From Clavelina lepadiformis (taxonomy: Eukaryota > Chordata > Ascidiacea > Aplousobranchia > Clavelinidae), in assembly GCF_947623445.1 (NCBI RefSeq), contig NC_135245.1:2425501-2489500 (forward strand): a DNA stretch of 64,000 bases. The letters run 5' to 3'. Every line of letters begins with the position of its first letter. Position 1 is the stretch's first letter. The notes under the pieces are model-generated. The model was not told the DNA's origin. It saw only the letters and a list, made by a program, of their open reading frames with translations, and did not search any database. Shown piece after piece: positions 36,401-49,331 of this stretch. The position numbers were made by a program, and so were the translations under genes.

Positions 36401-38642
36401 GTTTCCTACAACAGAGTTATGTCAAATTTTGTGCATTTATAAAAGTGGAAAATTAATCATGTTTCATTTGAAAAAATAAATGTTTATACTATGTCTATGT
36501 TCGTTGAGAGCAAGTAAAAATCTATGAATTTTTACAAGGTTTTTCCGACGCAAGAAAAAAGTTTAAAGTGGTGTAATTATAAAAGACAAACAATATTAAG
36601 TAAAAAAAATAAGAAAATAAGACAAGCCAAGGCTAACAAAATTATTGACATTTTTACAAGCTTTTAAAACGTAAAGCTTATAAAACATTTGTAACGTATG
36701 AAGAATTTTGACACGCAAAATGTTGTCATTTTTGGATACATGCCAGATTCAGCAAATGAACGCAGGAAAAATTCGTTAAAATTTAATCCAAACCTTGTCA
36801 AATTTACCTGTATTCTGGCTTCGATTAAATCAAGCCGAAGAGCTAAAGCTTCTCTCATAAAAATGTCAGGATAATGCGTTGTGTGGAAAGCTCTTTCCAA
36901 TTCTTCTAACTGCCACTGGCTGTAGTTTGCACGCGCCCTTCTTTGCTTACTTGGCTTTGAATCGTCTATGCAAGGATTCAAATGACAAAATGGTAGATAT
37001 TTGCTGTGTATAGATTAATGACTTTCCTTTAAGGTACCTCTATGTCTGTAAAACATTTTTAGTTGAAACTACCGAACGTTTATGGTAAAAGTTTGTTGAG
37101 GACGTTTTAACGTTCAAAATGGCGTCATTTCATGCAAGCTGCCTCCCATAAATTTTCCCAAAATTAAGCTGAAAACCCCTATATTAAACGATCAGGGGTG
37201 CATGCAAATTCTATACACTTAATAGATACAACTTTAAATAAGAATGTAATTGGTTTAATATCAGATTGTCAAAAGTGGTCAATTGTCAGCGGAATTTTGC
37301 TAGGCTGTAATTCTATTAAAGAGTCATTACTATGCGAGAATTACACAAAATTCGGCATTTTTCTATGTGCTGCGATCCTTTACGTGGGTTTAAAATTTTG
37401 ACCTGAAAAGGGGAAAGTTTTTGCACGTCACAAAATATTGAAAATTAACAACCATCAACAGTAAAAAAGAAAGCAACAAATTGCTTTTAAATTCTTATTA
37501 CTTCAAATATTTCCTATACAGGTATCGCCGTGATTAAACAAATTACAGATTAATATTCTCTATCATAACTTTCACTAGCACATAACATTGCATTTAACAT
37601 CTTTTGCATTCCCCTATACTGCGTAGCAACAGTGCCCTAAAGCGCCTAAATATAGTTGTACGCTTAAAGTATTATAATTTCAAGATTTCATAAACGATTG
37701 AATATTAAAATCCATTTATGAGCATTCGGTCCAAAATTTTATTGAAGTCATCTGACGCGAACAGTCTTATTACGTGGAATTTACAAAGGCATGCATATCT
37801 GTTATTTGGCAACGAAAATTAGGGTCTATAAATTGCAACAGACATTTCCAAAACGTAAAAATTAGAAATAAAAAAAGCCGCTCTGCAGTCAAAAAATGTG
37901 AAATGAATCACTTCGCAAGCATTGTTTGTTTTAAAATGACAAGGCTTGATTCGGCTGATTGACATTGAAGTTCATTAAGTTGTTGCAACAGTGCCCTAAC
38001 TAACCGAGCAGGACTCGCATGAAAGGCACGCTGACAGACCTAGGTACGCTGCTTAAAACCTGGAATTTTACGCATTTGCGCATGTAGAAAAGATGCCGGA
38101 TTAGTGTTAAGTCACAAATCCGACAACTATTTTAATCATTGCATTACCAGAGATTTACTATAACACGCTAGCCTTTTATTCTAAAGCGCAAAATGCTTTA
38201 GGCGGACTACCTTCAAAGGGTCTTAATCCATACACAAACCCGTAATTTTTGGCACAATAGTATACCTAAATCACGCATTTGTCAAATCATTACGCAAAGC
38301 CAATAATTTCAACACGAAATCGAAGCGGTGTAACTTACCAAAGTTTGAATTGTATTCTCCACCGACCCCAGGAAAGCCAGCAGCTTGTGAAGCCATTATC
38401 AATGCTTGCTTGCAAGGGTCTGACGACATATAGCCCGGCATGAACCCGTCATAACTGCCATACATCGCTGCGGCAGCGGCGGCCGCTGCAGAATTGCTAA
38501 CGTGGTGAGGATAGTAATTCTGCGGGCATCCGGACACGCCAGACCCGGCCGACGGTGACAGTGAGAACCGTGCCGGTCGGTGATATAGCGGCGGTGGGTA
38601 GGTCATCATAGAAGATGGCACAAGTGGTTGCGGCCCATACAT
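30484..38642 (-). CDS. UNCX: Unc4-class paired-like homeobox transcription factor, 3 exons
   Basis: Exons (5' to 3' on the minus strand) 38339-38642, 36808-36965 and 30484-31707 join in phases 1 and 0 to 561 residues. The homeodomain spans about residues 109-168: [18 protein letters not shown], then [17 protein letters not shown], then [10 protein letters not shown]. The strings WQLEELE-AF and [16 protein letters not shown] are the Unc4/UNCX signature. Gln50 is the paired-like type. The intron between Gln46 and Val47 is common in this class. The N-terminus has an eight-alanine run; after the homeodomain come an acidic stretch, a lysine cluster (KRKKKKPKK) and a Pro/His/Tyr/Ser-rich tail. UNCX acts in neuronal and somite patterning in vertebrates. 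Odd: homeodomain position 56 is Leu, where paired-like proteins usually have Trp. Introns are 5.1 and 1.4 kb, the largest in the window, and may hold enhancers. Confidence 0.9.
31708..36807. other. Large homeobox-gene intron
   Basis: 5.1 kb between the second and third homeobox exons. Open frames here (for example 33865-34173 and 34310-34675) have no splice context or family likeness. TAATTA-type homeodomain core sites are scattered but expected by chance at this composition. No transposon was recognised. Confidence 0.5.
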
Positions 38643-41600
38643 TTTGCCTCGACGATCAGCGCTTGAATCAACAATCGATTATGACGTAACAAAAGACTTA
38701 ATTGTTACAAAACTTTTGTTTTGCGCGTTGTCCTGAACGGAAAAAATTTATAGTGTCACAGATTGCTCAAAAAAGGTTTTACAAAAGTACAAGGTTAATA
38801 TCGACAAAATTACAGTGTAAAAAATTACTAACTGACATTAGATACATCACTCCAAGAGGTTAAAGTTCTCAATAAACTTTTAAACCATAATAGTTAAAAA
38901 CCATTTAGTTTCGTATTTTTTCTGGTATTTGAACTCTAATATTACAATCTGATTCACATTGTCGCTCGAACGTCACGTAACACGCGACCTACCTCGATTT
39001 TCAGTGACTGTGGCGTCTGAATACTTTAAAAAGTGAAGTGTAACTGACCCCAGTGTCTTAACTACTATACAGGATGTAAAAAAAGGTCGTCTGGCCCCGG
39101 ACTCAAGTATACTGGGGTGCTGAGAAAAAATGACTTGTTAGATCACAATGGGTGAAAAAGCGAGAATTTGAAAAAATTTTTGTCACGAATCATTTCCATA
39201 GCGGCGTGGACGGCGGCTCAATAGACGTCGAAAAAGAGCTAAATAAAATCAATAAACAAAGAAAATAGTATTTTCCAAACCAATTTCACCTATTTTTTTA
39301 TTTTTGAAGAGACATTGAAATAAAACTTCTTATAACTTCGCATTTTGTTTTCAAGTTGAGAACTATAATTATAAGATATTATAAGAAGTTTCTCAACTTA
39401 TTAAGCTTTGAACTTGTTTTAAACCAAGTTCACAGAAAAAGGGCCAGATAGCGCCGTTTTCAACTAATAACAGGACAATGAAGCTGACTGCAAGATTACG
39501 AACAAAATCAAACAACATCACTCGTGTTACATTCAAAACTATAGCACAACAAAAAGCAGATTGTGCAAGTTACAAACGAGAAAAGTTTCGTACAAAAAAG
39601 AATAATTTCAATGCTCAGTTTGGCTAACCAATCCCATTTTCAATCAATACTCCATTTCAAACAGATTCATTACAGGACGAGTTTAAACAATTTAAAGCCT
39701 ATTACACAGCTTGTTCATTCGGTGCCAACGAACGGTGACTCTGTTTAGCAAAACCGTTACTATAAGGCATTTTAATAAGTCAAAAACGCAAAAATAATAA
39801 CAACCTTTTCTTTAAAGCAATTATAACGTCGGCCAAGCATTTTCTGCTAAGTTAAAATTGACAAACCGTTGTCAGTAAGCGGATTCATCTTTGCCGCCGT
39901 CAAACTGACGGTCGTTTATACAATATTGATCAGTTTTCGGGCAAGAGTCACGGCAAAAGTCCCTAGGTAAACAGGATTTTAACCTTACCGTGACGACGAG
40001 TCAAATGGCTGTCATAAATCACCCAGGTTGGGCCCGGAATTTTCCCTAAGACCCAAAGAATTCCAGGGCTCGGGTAGAATACTAGCAACGGGGCAAAACA
40101 TGTAGCCGATAACGTCGCCTCGAGGCGAAATCGACTGTAAAATCCGCTACAATAACAGTAGCGCCGGGATTTGTGCGCAGAATAACGCCAAAAGAGCCCT
40201 TTAAGTTACTATTAGGCCTTACTACACCTCGGAAAGATCACCAACTTTAAAAAAATTATCTCTTTCATACTCATTGCTTCGCCTAATACTGCGTTTATAA
40301 ATTGGGTCTACGACCTTGTTGCTTGTTTATTTCGACCATGTCGCGCGGTCTATTAATTTAGGCCGTTGGACGACCGCACGCTAGGACCAGGTTACTACTT
40401 TCGATTACAGTGACAAGCGAAAACCATGACGTAATCGTCATATTCTTACGCGAGCAAAAGGTGTGACGGTGGGACTAAGTTGTCAGTCGGTTGTTTTCGC
40501 AATGTCCCTGCGGTCCTGTCTCCGCCTTTGGCACGATTGCCTTGATACAGACGGTACTTTACCCCACATCGCCATTAAGCAACATTGTGTTGGGAGCTCC
40601 GCCTTAAGTGGCATCAAATTCCGGGACTTTTGTGAAATCAACAGGTTAAACAAATCGCATAAAAGATCGAACAAAACCGAGTGTGTACAACTTGTTAGAT
40701 ATGTTGTTAACTCATGTACTAATTGTATCTATTTTTTCCGAAAACCGAAATGTAACTAAGCACCACTGCGACATGTTATGTCAATATTTAATTAAACGCA
40801 GGATTAAGTGTAATCGGAAAATTCCCTGAAGTAATTTTCTTCAAAAAAATCCTACCCTTTACAATGTAAATTCGCGTCTAAACAAAAGAAACTATTGTCC
40901 CTTACCCCATAAATTTTTACGAAAATGTACCGGAAAAATTGAGCGTCCGAAGTCAAACTTGCTTTTCTGCAAAATAATCTCTCTTTGTTACGGTAAATAG
41001 TTCACAAAATGGCGGAACTGAACCTGATACTGTAATGATTTATCTGCTGCAAACGAAGGCGGCCCGTACAACGACCTTTAAAACCCAAGGCAGTTTTCAT
41101 TAACCTGGAAGTTTAAATAACCTACCTAAGCTTAAGTTCTGCAAATGCAATAAAACCAAACGTTAAACCGATCATTCGTTAATACAAACTCCAATACAAA
41201 AAGATTAGTCTTATTTTGACCATGCACGCATAACGGAAGATTATGCAGTATCGCTCTCCTCTCGCGTTCATTTCTCAATAACACTGACTAGCTTTCCTTA
41301 ATGCAAGGAATACTGTCGGGTGAAGTCTGAGCCTCCGTACCGGTAAATGTCTCTCGCTTATTTCAGCTGCTTTACCGGTCTTAGCTTGAAAACTCCATTC
41401 GAAAAGTAAACACGTCAGACGCCAAACTGTTAAACATCGAACACATAAACTAGGCCAGTGAACTTAATTGTATCAAACTATACCTTGACCTGTTGCTCTG
41501 CCATAAAATAGCCTTATTTTGCAGCACGGCTACTTTGCTGCTTTATCAATTGCGCTTGTTGCTGCCGGCACGTTTGCGTTTTTATGACCTCATAAAGAGG

Positions 41601-43681
41601 TGCAGGCGACTAAATGGCTGAAAACAGTCTGGATAATCTATCATGGTGGGTGAAAAAGTAGGCAGCTGAAACCTTCTTATCTCTCGGCCCCCTAGGCTCG
41701 TGATATTTTTCGGATTGTGTGCGGCGTGGGAAAGGTAGCGGCGGTAAAGTATACGTATAGCAACTTGACAAGATCAACAAACCAAAAAACGGCGAACTTG
41801 TCGTTTTCTTGCCATTGACAAACAGCCACTTTTGGCCTATATGCTTAAAAGGTTGTTTTGCAGATAAGCTGCGGCCATTGCTATTACCGTTTCTTTTTCG
41901 AAAGTCATTAAATCAAAGGCAACAGCAAAGAACTCATTAAGCAAGTTGTTGTAAAATTCGCATATTTTTTTCCAAAACGGTGGTCGAGTTGGTAAAATGC
42001 TTCTCTACAGCATTTTATTACGTGGAAACAACATTTTTAAAGTGAAATCAAATCTTCACTATTGTTCTTCATTTTAATTCCTGCTTATTGTGACGTCACT
42101 CTGACTGAGTGTGTTGATAAAAAGTGTAGACGTCGATTGTGTTTGCATCGCTTTTCCCAAAGTTTGCTGGTTTTAGCTGAAAACCATCTGGGCGATAGTA
42201 CACTTTCTGTCGAAAGTTACCAGATCAAATTTCAATAGAGGATTGTCGGCTCGTGAAAAAGCACGTAATTATACTCTGGCGTAGGCCACTTATTTGTTCG
42301 TGTCAACGGAAAAGGCAAATCAAACCTGCTAGTAACTTGCCCCGAAATAGTTCACGGTCAAGTGTGGCAATTTTAACGTGTTAGAACCGCATTCTTGGCC
42401 ACGTATCGTGCCGCAAACAACAACGCAACTGTACTTGCAGAAAGACGAAGCGCTGGTGATTACCGAGACCCCCAAAAACTCAAAATAATCTGATCCCAGT
42501 CATTGACATGGGGTATGAAATTTTCTCGAACCCTTCGATAGTTAGCACTAGAAACAACTTGGGACGCATCCCGGTACGTAGCGAATGCAAATTGTCTATT
42601 TATTACAGTTGACAGATGGGCTTGAGAAAGTTTTGTGTGGGTGGAGAAGGCGTGAAAATCTGCGCTACTGGCTTTAAGTCTTGTAGATAGGGCATGGTCC
42701 AACGATATTATTATAACATAGGTTACCATCTCATCCGAGTGCAGTGCACTTGTCATGTAATTTATAAAAAAATTCGGCAAATTCAATCATTCATGTATGA
42801 ATTTATTCGTATTTACAGTTATAGAAATACAAAATTAGGTTACTGAAATGGTTACACGCCCGTTAATTTTCTTCAAATGTAAACGGTAAGCGTTTTACTA
42901 CTTCTATGTGACATGAACATTCTTTCGGCATTTACTCAGGAATACTAGAATTAAGCCGTTACTTTCCCGCATTCTTTAGTGGTCCCGGAAAAACGCTCTG
43001 ATTGACACTTCATTATTAGGTCATAACCCGTAAATCCTTTAAACCCTCGCCTAACTATCGTCGCTATGGAAACGGCAGGTTGGCGATAACATTTTCTGAA
43101 TAATTCGGAAACTGAACCGCAACGAACATGGAATATTGGAAGTTGTATAACCACTGTGGCTTATGTTGGAGAGCCCTATTGCTGTAATGAACCCAAATAC
43201 TTATCGGACTAAATATCGTAGTTTAAAGTGAATGAAATCGGTGTCGTAGTCAATTTTACACACGTTCACTTTAAAACAACAAATCGATGCGCGAAAGGCG
43301 ACACCGTTAATTGGTGTGCAGCAGCAATCGCTAGAATACTTACCGTCAATTACGACAAACTGTGTAAGCTTTTACACAAAATATATCAAAAATACGACAT
43401 TTTGTCATGCAGTTACGCCACAATTTTATAAAATCCAATTTGATTAGTCGCCGAGGTTCGAGTACAACGAATAGAGGAAGTATTCTTCTGCTTACCTGTT
43501 GATTCAGATAGGAGGTCTGGTGTGAGCAGATAGGTCAACTATTTTGACCTTATAGAAAGGTAATATGACGCAACAATTGAAAGACAAGCACTTGAACTCT
43601 TACAAGCAATGACTTATTTCGTATTGAATTGCGAGTGTACTGCTGGTACAACGAAAAAGGGGAACCGATTCAAAGTGTGTG
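38643..43681. other. 5-kb gene-poor upstream region of the homeobox gene
   Basis: No supported gene. Notable is a nested inverted repeat at about 39325-39400 (AACTTCTTATAA and CAAGTTGAGAA with their complements). Frames at 40463-40759 and 42460-42786 were rejected. As the space 5' of a developmental regulator it probably contains its promoter and enhancers. Confidence 0.45.
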
Positions 43682-45853
43682 CTAGAGCGCTTTACATGGT
43701 GGCCAGTCTGGTACTTCGACTTGGTCGCAGATCCAAGACATACGAGTCGACAACAATGCGTACCCTCTGCCCGCTGTGAGGTCACAATTGGGTCCGCTCC
43801 AATTTAGTATCCCGTACGACACCCAGCGGCCGTGCTCATGGCACATCAGAGGACTGCCCGATAATCCCTGCAAAATGGAAACATGAGATTTATAATGAAG
43901 AAGCAAGCGTGTATGATTGCACAGTGTAACAAATAATCATGGAGTGTTTTACGTGGCATATCTCTCCACTGGTAGCGTTTGGAGTGTCCGTAGATATTTT
44001 TCTGTCACAAATATTATTATTGACGTCATATTTGAGCCCACAGTAACGCGATTGACATTTTGTGGGGTCCTCAATCTCGACCCACATCTCCATAAAAGCG
44101 GACGAGTCTGAAAGACACAGCATAAGACTCAACTTGCTTATTAGTAACAAAAATTGTAGAGGTGTACCGAATCTTGCTCTTTTGAATTCGATCGAAAACC
44201 GAACCATTTCGGCCGAATCATGCAACCTAGTATTGCAAGTATTTAACGAATAATTTATTAGTAACAGTTACGGTTACCTACGTCACCTCCAGACCATCCA
44301 GCGTACATACAAATCCGACCGGTTTCTGGGATAACATTCAGGTTAGGAAGACAAAGCGGCATTTCAGTTAAAGCTAATCTGTCCTGAAACGAAATGAACA
44401 CGTCACGTGCTTAATTGACTCTTGCATCATTACTAGTATTCCCAAGTTGTATGAGAATATGTGAAACTCATTTACTTTTAGTTTGATCAGAAGAACGTCA
44501 TGCTGGTTGAAAACGTCATCGTATCCGGGATACCCAATCAGTCGGTCATGCTCCGTTGATCTTGATACGTGACCATCTGGTCCATACGCCACAACCGTCC
44601 TAAAAATTCAGAAACATCTGAATGAGAGGTAAGCTCATTATCTTGAAATCCAAAATTCAACTTACAGTGAATAGTATGTAACTGTAGCGTGTTACGTGTA
44701 CAAGCACGACATTTAAATGATTAATTATCGTGTCAAATAAATTTAGTTTGTGATCGGCGACCTGCGAAATCCGTCGTCTTCGTAACAATGTCTGGCAGTC
44801 ATTACCCACAGTGGTCTGATCAGCACCGCCCCGCATATACCAACCTCATTCCAAGATGCATTCCCATCGTCAGCGGTAGTGTTTTGTTTAGCCACTATAC
44901 GGACCAACCATGGGAATGCGGACGACTGTGCCGGTTCATAAAGCCCTGGAGTGTAACATCTTTTCAAATTGGTATTTTGAAAAACGTTGCATTTTGCGCT
45001 CACTTATGTATGTAGCTAAAATTACGTATAACAAGTTAGCAACAGTTTGTAAACTTCTACCTAATGTAAAGTTGGTTCCAGAATCAAAAATTTTACTGGA
45101 TTTTCCGCACTCATACTGAAGGTAGAGGGCTTCGCTTGAATTTGGTTCGGTAAGTCTTGACTCGTTCATGGTGGGGAGATCACCGAAAATAAAATGCTTC
45201 ACGCCTGAAAGAAAACAGGAAAAAATCCGTGAGGTGTGTAATTTTCGACAAAGGACCACAAATAAATGACATATGCGTTTTACCTCCTGCGAAGCCGTAT
45301 GGTCTGGATCTGGTTTCGTTATCATAAGAAGCGTAGGCGTCTATAAAATTAAACACGCAATTATTATAAGGTTTGCTTATAATTATAACCAAACGGCAAA
45401 CAGGGTAAGTAGTATTTAGCGATATTTAAGCAATAGGTGAGTTAGGCTGGATCCACACTTTAGATATGTTTCTCGCCAGCGGATTTTACGCGGCTTTAAA
45501 CTTTAATCCACGCAAGCAGGCTAATAAACGCAAAATGAACTCACAAAAATTCTCAGTGAGGGCAAAGCCTTCTAGCCTACCTTGGCTGAAGTTGAAAATC
45601 CTTGGCCTTCTCCGAGAATGAGTAGAACGCCGGATACAGGGACCCACTGTAAATTAAGCATTAACGTGGCATCTCCATTTAAATATTAGCAACGTAACTG
45701 TAAAGCTTGCAAAACCCCGAAAGAGAAAGATACCAAAAACAGCTGTAAAACAAACTGCGGCGAAAGCGATGCCCACAAACGCAGCGGCTACCAGTGACTT
45801 GGTTTCATACGAAAAACATTGCTTCTTCTTGGTGCGTGATGTTTGAGATGTTG
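43682..45853 (-). CDS. Chymotrypsin-fold serine protease with probable membrane anchor, 5' incomplete
   Basis: Nine exons, 5' to 3': 45716-45853, 45581-45646, 45284-45340, 45061-45204, 44762-45002, 44476-44599, 44287-44383, 43953-44107, 43682-43867; phase holds throughout. The first encodes a basic stretch then a strongly hydrophobic segment (SLVAAAFVGIAFAAVCF...), suggesting a type II anchored protease. A stem region follows, then the protease domain from about FPWLVRIV. The catalytic His is in TARHC, the Asp in HDVLLIKL, the Ser in GLSGSPL; MPLCLPN and CMYAGW mark the mid-domain. Two things are odd. Asp194 (chymotrypsin numbering) is Leu, and the usual new N-terminus IVGG is absent, so the normal activation salt bridge cannot form. 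The residue before IleCys at position 189 is Glu. The first exon with the start codon was not found. The weakest joins are the donor CAG|GTCGCC after 44762 and the acceptor before 45002. Confidence 0.78.
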
Positions 45854-48800
45854 CTGAAACAGAGCAAATGTTGCATGACTCGTTAGATTCCACTTCGCAA
45901 GACAGGAAATGTAGGCGTACAGTGCTTTCCAATGTGAGACTAAAACGATTTGATTGTCCTGAACGCCTGAGTTTGACCAATCAATCTACAGTAGGCTACG
46001 TTACACAGCATGCAGTGAAAAGCTTGGGCAATGGACTTCTACATGCGACTGGGTCTGCCTCCCTGACCAATCGTCCCTGACAATTGAAGCACCGGTACAA
46101 CACGGCTTCGTTGTATGCCAAGTTAACCTAGTACGATACTTAATTGACCTAGTTATGCTTCAATTTTAATCACCTGAACTTGTACAGCTTCCTGCAGGTT
46201 TGAACTCATTGTTGCCAAGCGGCAGACGAGACGGATTGACAGGAAGAGAGATGAACGAAACTAAAAAATATCCAAACAAGCATCGCTTTGGCATTTATGT
46301 TACAGCTGTTTTGCCTGGGGTAACCCTAATTTAACTCACTCCATGTCGCACACAAATACAGCAATAAGCTAGAAATCAATTGCAAAAGCGTTTGATCGGC
46401 CTTTGAAGCAATTCAGCAAAACTTATCCTACAATTTCACCTAGTAGTAGGCCAGCATGAACTGGCTTGAAAGAACGGCTAAGGAATGTAAGTTAAAATGA
46501 ATAAATTCTGACCTAATTGCTCTTCTACACATACACTAATCATAGAAAGCAAATTGTGGCGTGTGCCTTTCCTAGTTCCTCTCAAGTAAAACAGTAAACT
46601 ACTTACATTTAAATACTTAAATAATTTAATTTCAGCAGCGAACTTACTGGAAATATCCCGATGGTGCGCCATTCATTTTACTTCATATTTACGAAGTCAT
46701 TTCACTGCCAGTTAGTCTGTTGATTTTTTGCAATCACAAGGTAAAAAATAATCCACTTTATGCGCTGTATCTTCCAATTCGCTTTCATTATGACTTAATA
46801 ATAAGATTGTAAAGAAAGAGTTTTAAAGAAAAAGAATGAGCGCACATTATTAGATGTGACACAGTAACGCTAGGAGTGAGCAACTGGGTGGGGCTACATA
46901 ATTCCAACACGACTTCATCTTAATACCAAATGTTACGATACCATACAGAATTTTTGGCGTTACCAGTGTTTCAAAACTGTAATCTAGTGCAAAACTGGTA
47001 CCATATACTGCGCTATACCGCAGTACAAATCGTGGTCTACCATACCCTTCCAATTTCGTTTTTGCCTGGTCTAAAATGCAATAACGTATAACCTTAATGG
47101 GACTAGCATCATCGATTTGTTTTTAACGAAAATCTCCAGATTACGTTATAGTTGAGTCTCAGTGCGATTCCATTGTTGTATCACAAGGATTTTATTAAGC
47201 ACATCTGGGCTAATAAAATAACGGTACCCAGTGCGTCTGCAAAACGTCGATCGGTTCGCCAAATGACTAAGGAACGCTGCTGTTGTATGTGTTGCTGCTG
47301 TTTTTCGAGAAAGTAAGTGTTTTGGTGAAAATATATCACGACGCAAGGCTTTTATGGGAGCTGTTTTGCAAAACGTTGGTATTTAGTTTACGTCATTATC
47401 ATTATTACATTAAGTTAATTAAAATAGGAAATGGGTTCCGCCATCAGGCATCAATTCTTGAATTGGGTCCCGCACTTTAGGACTGGCTTTGCCCAGTTAT
47501 GTAGCCTATAACGTTGATTAATACTTTTTTGCTCGACTGCCGCTGTATGTTATGAATCAGCAAAGAACAAGGTGACGCCACGTGATGGTTTCGATGGCAA
47601 CTGCCACCAAGCTTTTTAAAATGACATGTCATCGATGGTTACAGTATCTTCAAGATTTACCGGCCGGCACTTAGCTTAAGTTAGTTTTGTGACTAGATTA
47701 GAAAAAACATGGCAACAGTAATTTTAATCAACTTTTTTAAAGAATGGCAGCAAAAGATAATACTGTACTGTATTTTAAACATGACTGTATTTTGAGAGTG
47801 TGAGCTTGGTACCAAAAATATGTCGTCACTCGCCACGTGACTATTTAGCTCACTTCGACTCTAATTTGTTGGCACTTGCAAAGGTTTCAAAATGTCGGCA
47901 CGGTAGCATTCCCAGTCTTGGGTCTCTCCAGGCAAACAAAGCCGACCTCGATAAATCGATAAAACTCGTTATTAGATAACAAACACATATAATAAAACGA
48001 AAAGATTGTTAGCCAATATATTTAGGAAATAAAATGATTGATTAAGGTACGTACGCAGTATAAAACAAAATTTAAGCACAAACACCATTCTTAACAGATC
48101 GCCAAGTTTTAAAAGGTGTACAGTTTAGGCAGTTATTCAAATAGACCTGTTATTAAGCGATTAATTCCGACAATATTAACTCCTAAAGTATACCCCTATA
48201 TACTGGATAACTGTGCGTTGTTCATACTACACTTCAATCCAATTTCACCTACGGGAGATCGGAAAATAGAATCGCCCATAGAGATTAGCGCATAAAGGGA
48301 AAGTCCACTTCTATTGTAGCAACGTGAACCACAGCAGCTGTCTTTGACGTCATAAATTTTATTACGTTGCAACACTAAATTACCATAAAGGTCGCAATTG
48401 TGTCCTTAGCTTATATCATCAATAATAGATTGAACAATCCTGTCGTGTGAACAACGCGAACATGACCTAAAATTCTGGTAACATCAGAAATCGAATACGC
48501 AAAAGTGAAACCACATTAAAATTACAGGAATTTGCCTAAAACAGCGATATACTGTGTCGATGGCGATGCGTTTTTATATTTAAAACAGAATAATCATCAC
48601 TGGAATAAGTTCAAAACGGCCTAAAAACTTTCATCAAAGCAATGGGTTGCTGTATATTTTCGCTATACTGATATACTTAACCAATAAGGTCTTGGTCTTA
48701 TTAAATCCGTCAATGGTTTCGTGGTGAACTTATTCCTTTGATGAAAATAATACGCTGACCCGTGTAGATGAGGACACACCGACGCTTGCTTGCACAATTA

Positions 48801-49331
48801 TTCTACTAACACTGATAGCATATGAAAACAAATGTGACCAATATACTAAATGAAAAAGAAATCTCGTTAAGCATACCAACAGTAATTGCACCAACAAATA
48901 AAACGAAAGCGAAATTCATGGCGAACCTATAAAATAACTTAGGTCATGATATTGGTGCTCGTCAGTAATCAAGCAATAAAATTTTGGAAGGGCATATATT
49001 CATGATAAACACCTCCCGTCGGCCAATGAAATCTAATTAGCGCTGCTGATGAGATTCGCAAATTTTAAACTACCTCAAAATTAATAGGTTCTAAGCTCAA
49101 CAAGGTAAATTTTAGCCAACACAAAAGCTCATTCCCGAGACATTCCGCATCACAATCTCAAAAACAACGCTCTATCTTGCCAAAAACAGAGGTGATTCTT
49201 CCGCAGATAACAAGCAGACAAAAATAAGAACGGATGACGGAAAAATATCAACATTATGACCATTGAAATAAAACCTCCTATAAGGAAGCAAATTCGAGTT
49301 TAGCAATGAAAGTAAGATAGGAAATTGGAAT
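45854..49331. other. Intergenic, nothing firmly recognised
   Basis: Should contain the protease 5' exon and promoter. A candidate first exon at about 46182-46217 (minus, starting MSSNLQEAVQVQ) ends in phase 0 and cannot join the phase-1 anchor exon. No other gene or repeat was recognised. Confidence 0.4.

Noticed and set aside
40463-40759. 98-codon plus-strand frame
   Set aside because: No supporting neighbours, splice sites or motif.
42460-42786. 108-codon minus-strand frame upstream of the homeobox gene
   Set aside because: Considered as a retroelement piece or lone exon; no reverse transcriptase, integrase or transposase motif is visible.
46182-46217. First coding exon of the serine protease (MSSNLQEAVQVQ)
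   Set aside because: Its donor leaves phase 0, which cannot join the phase-1 membrane-anchor exon.
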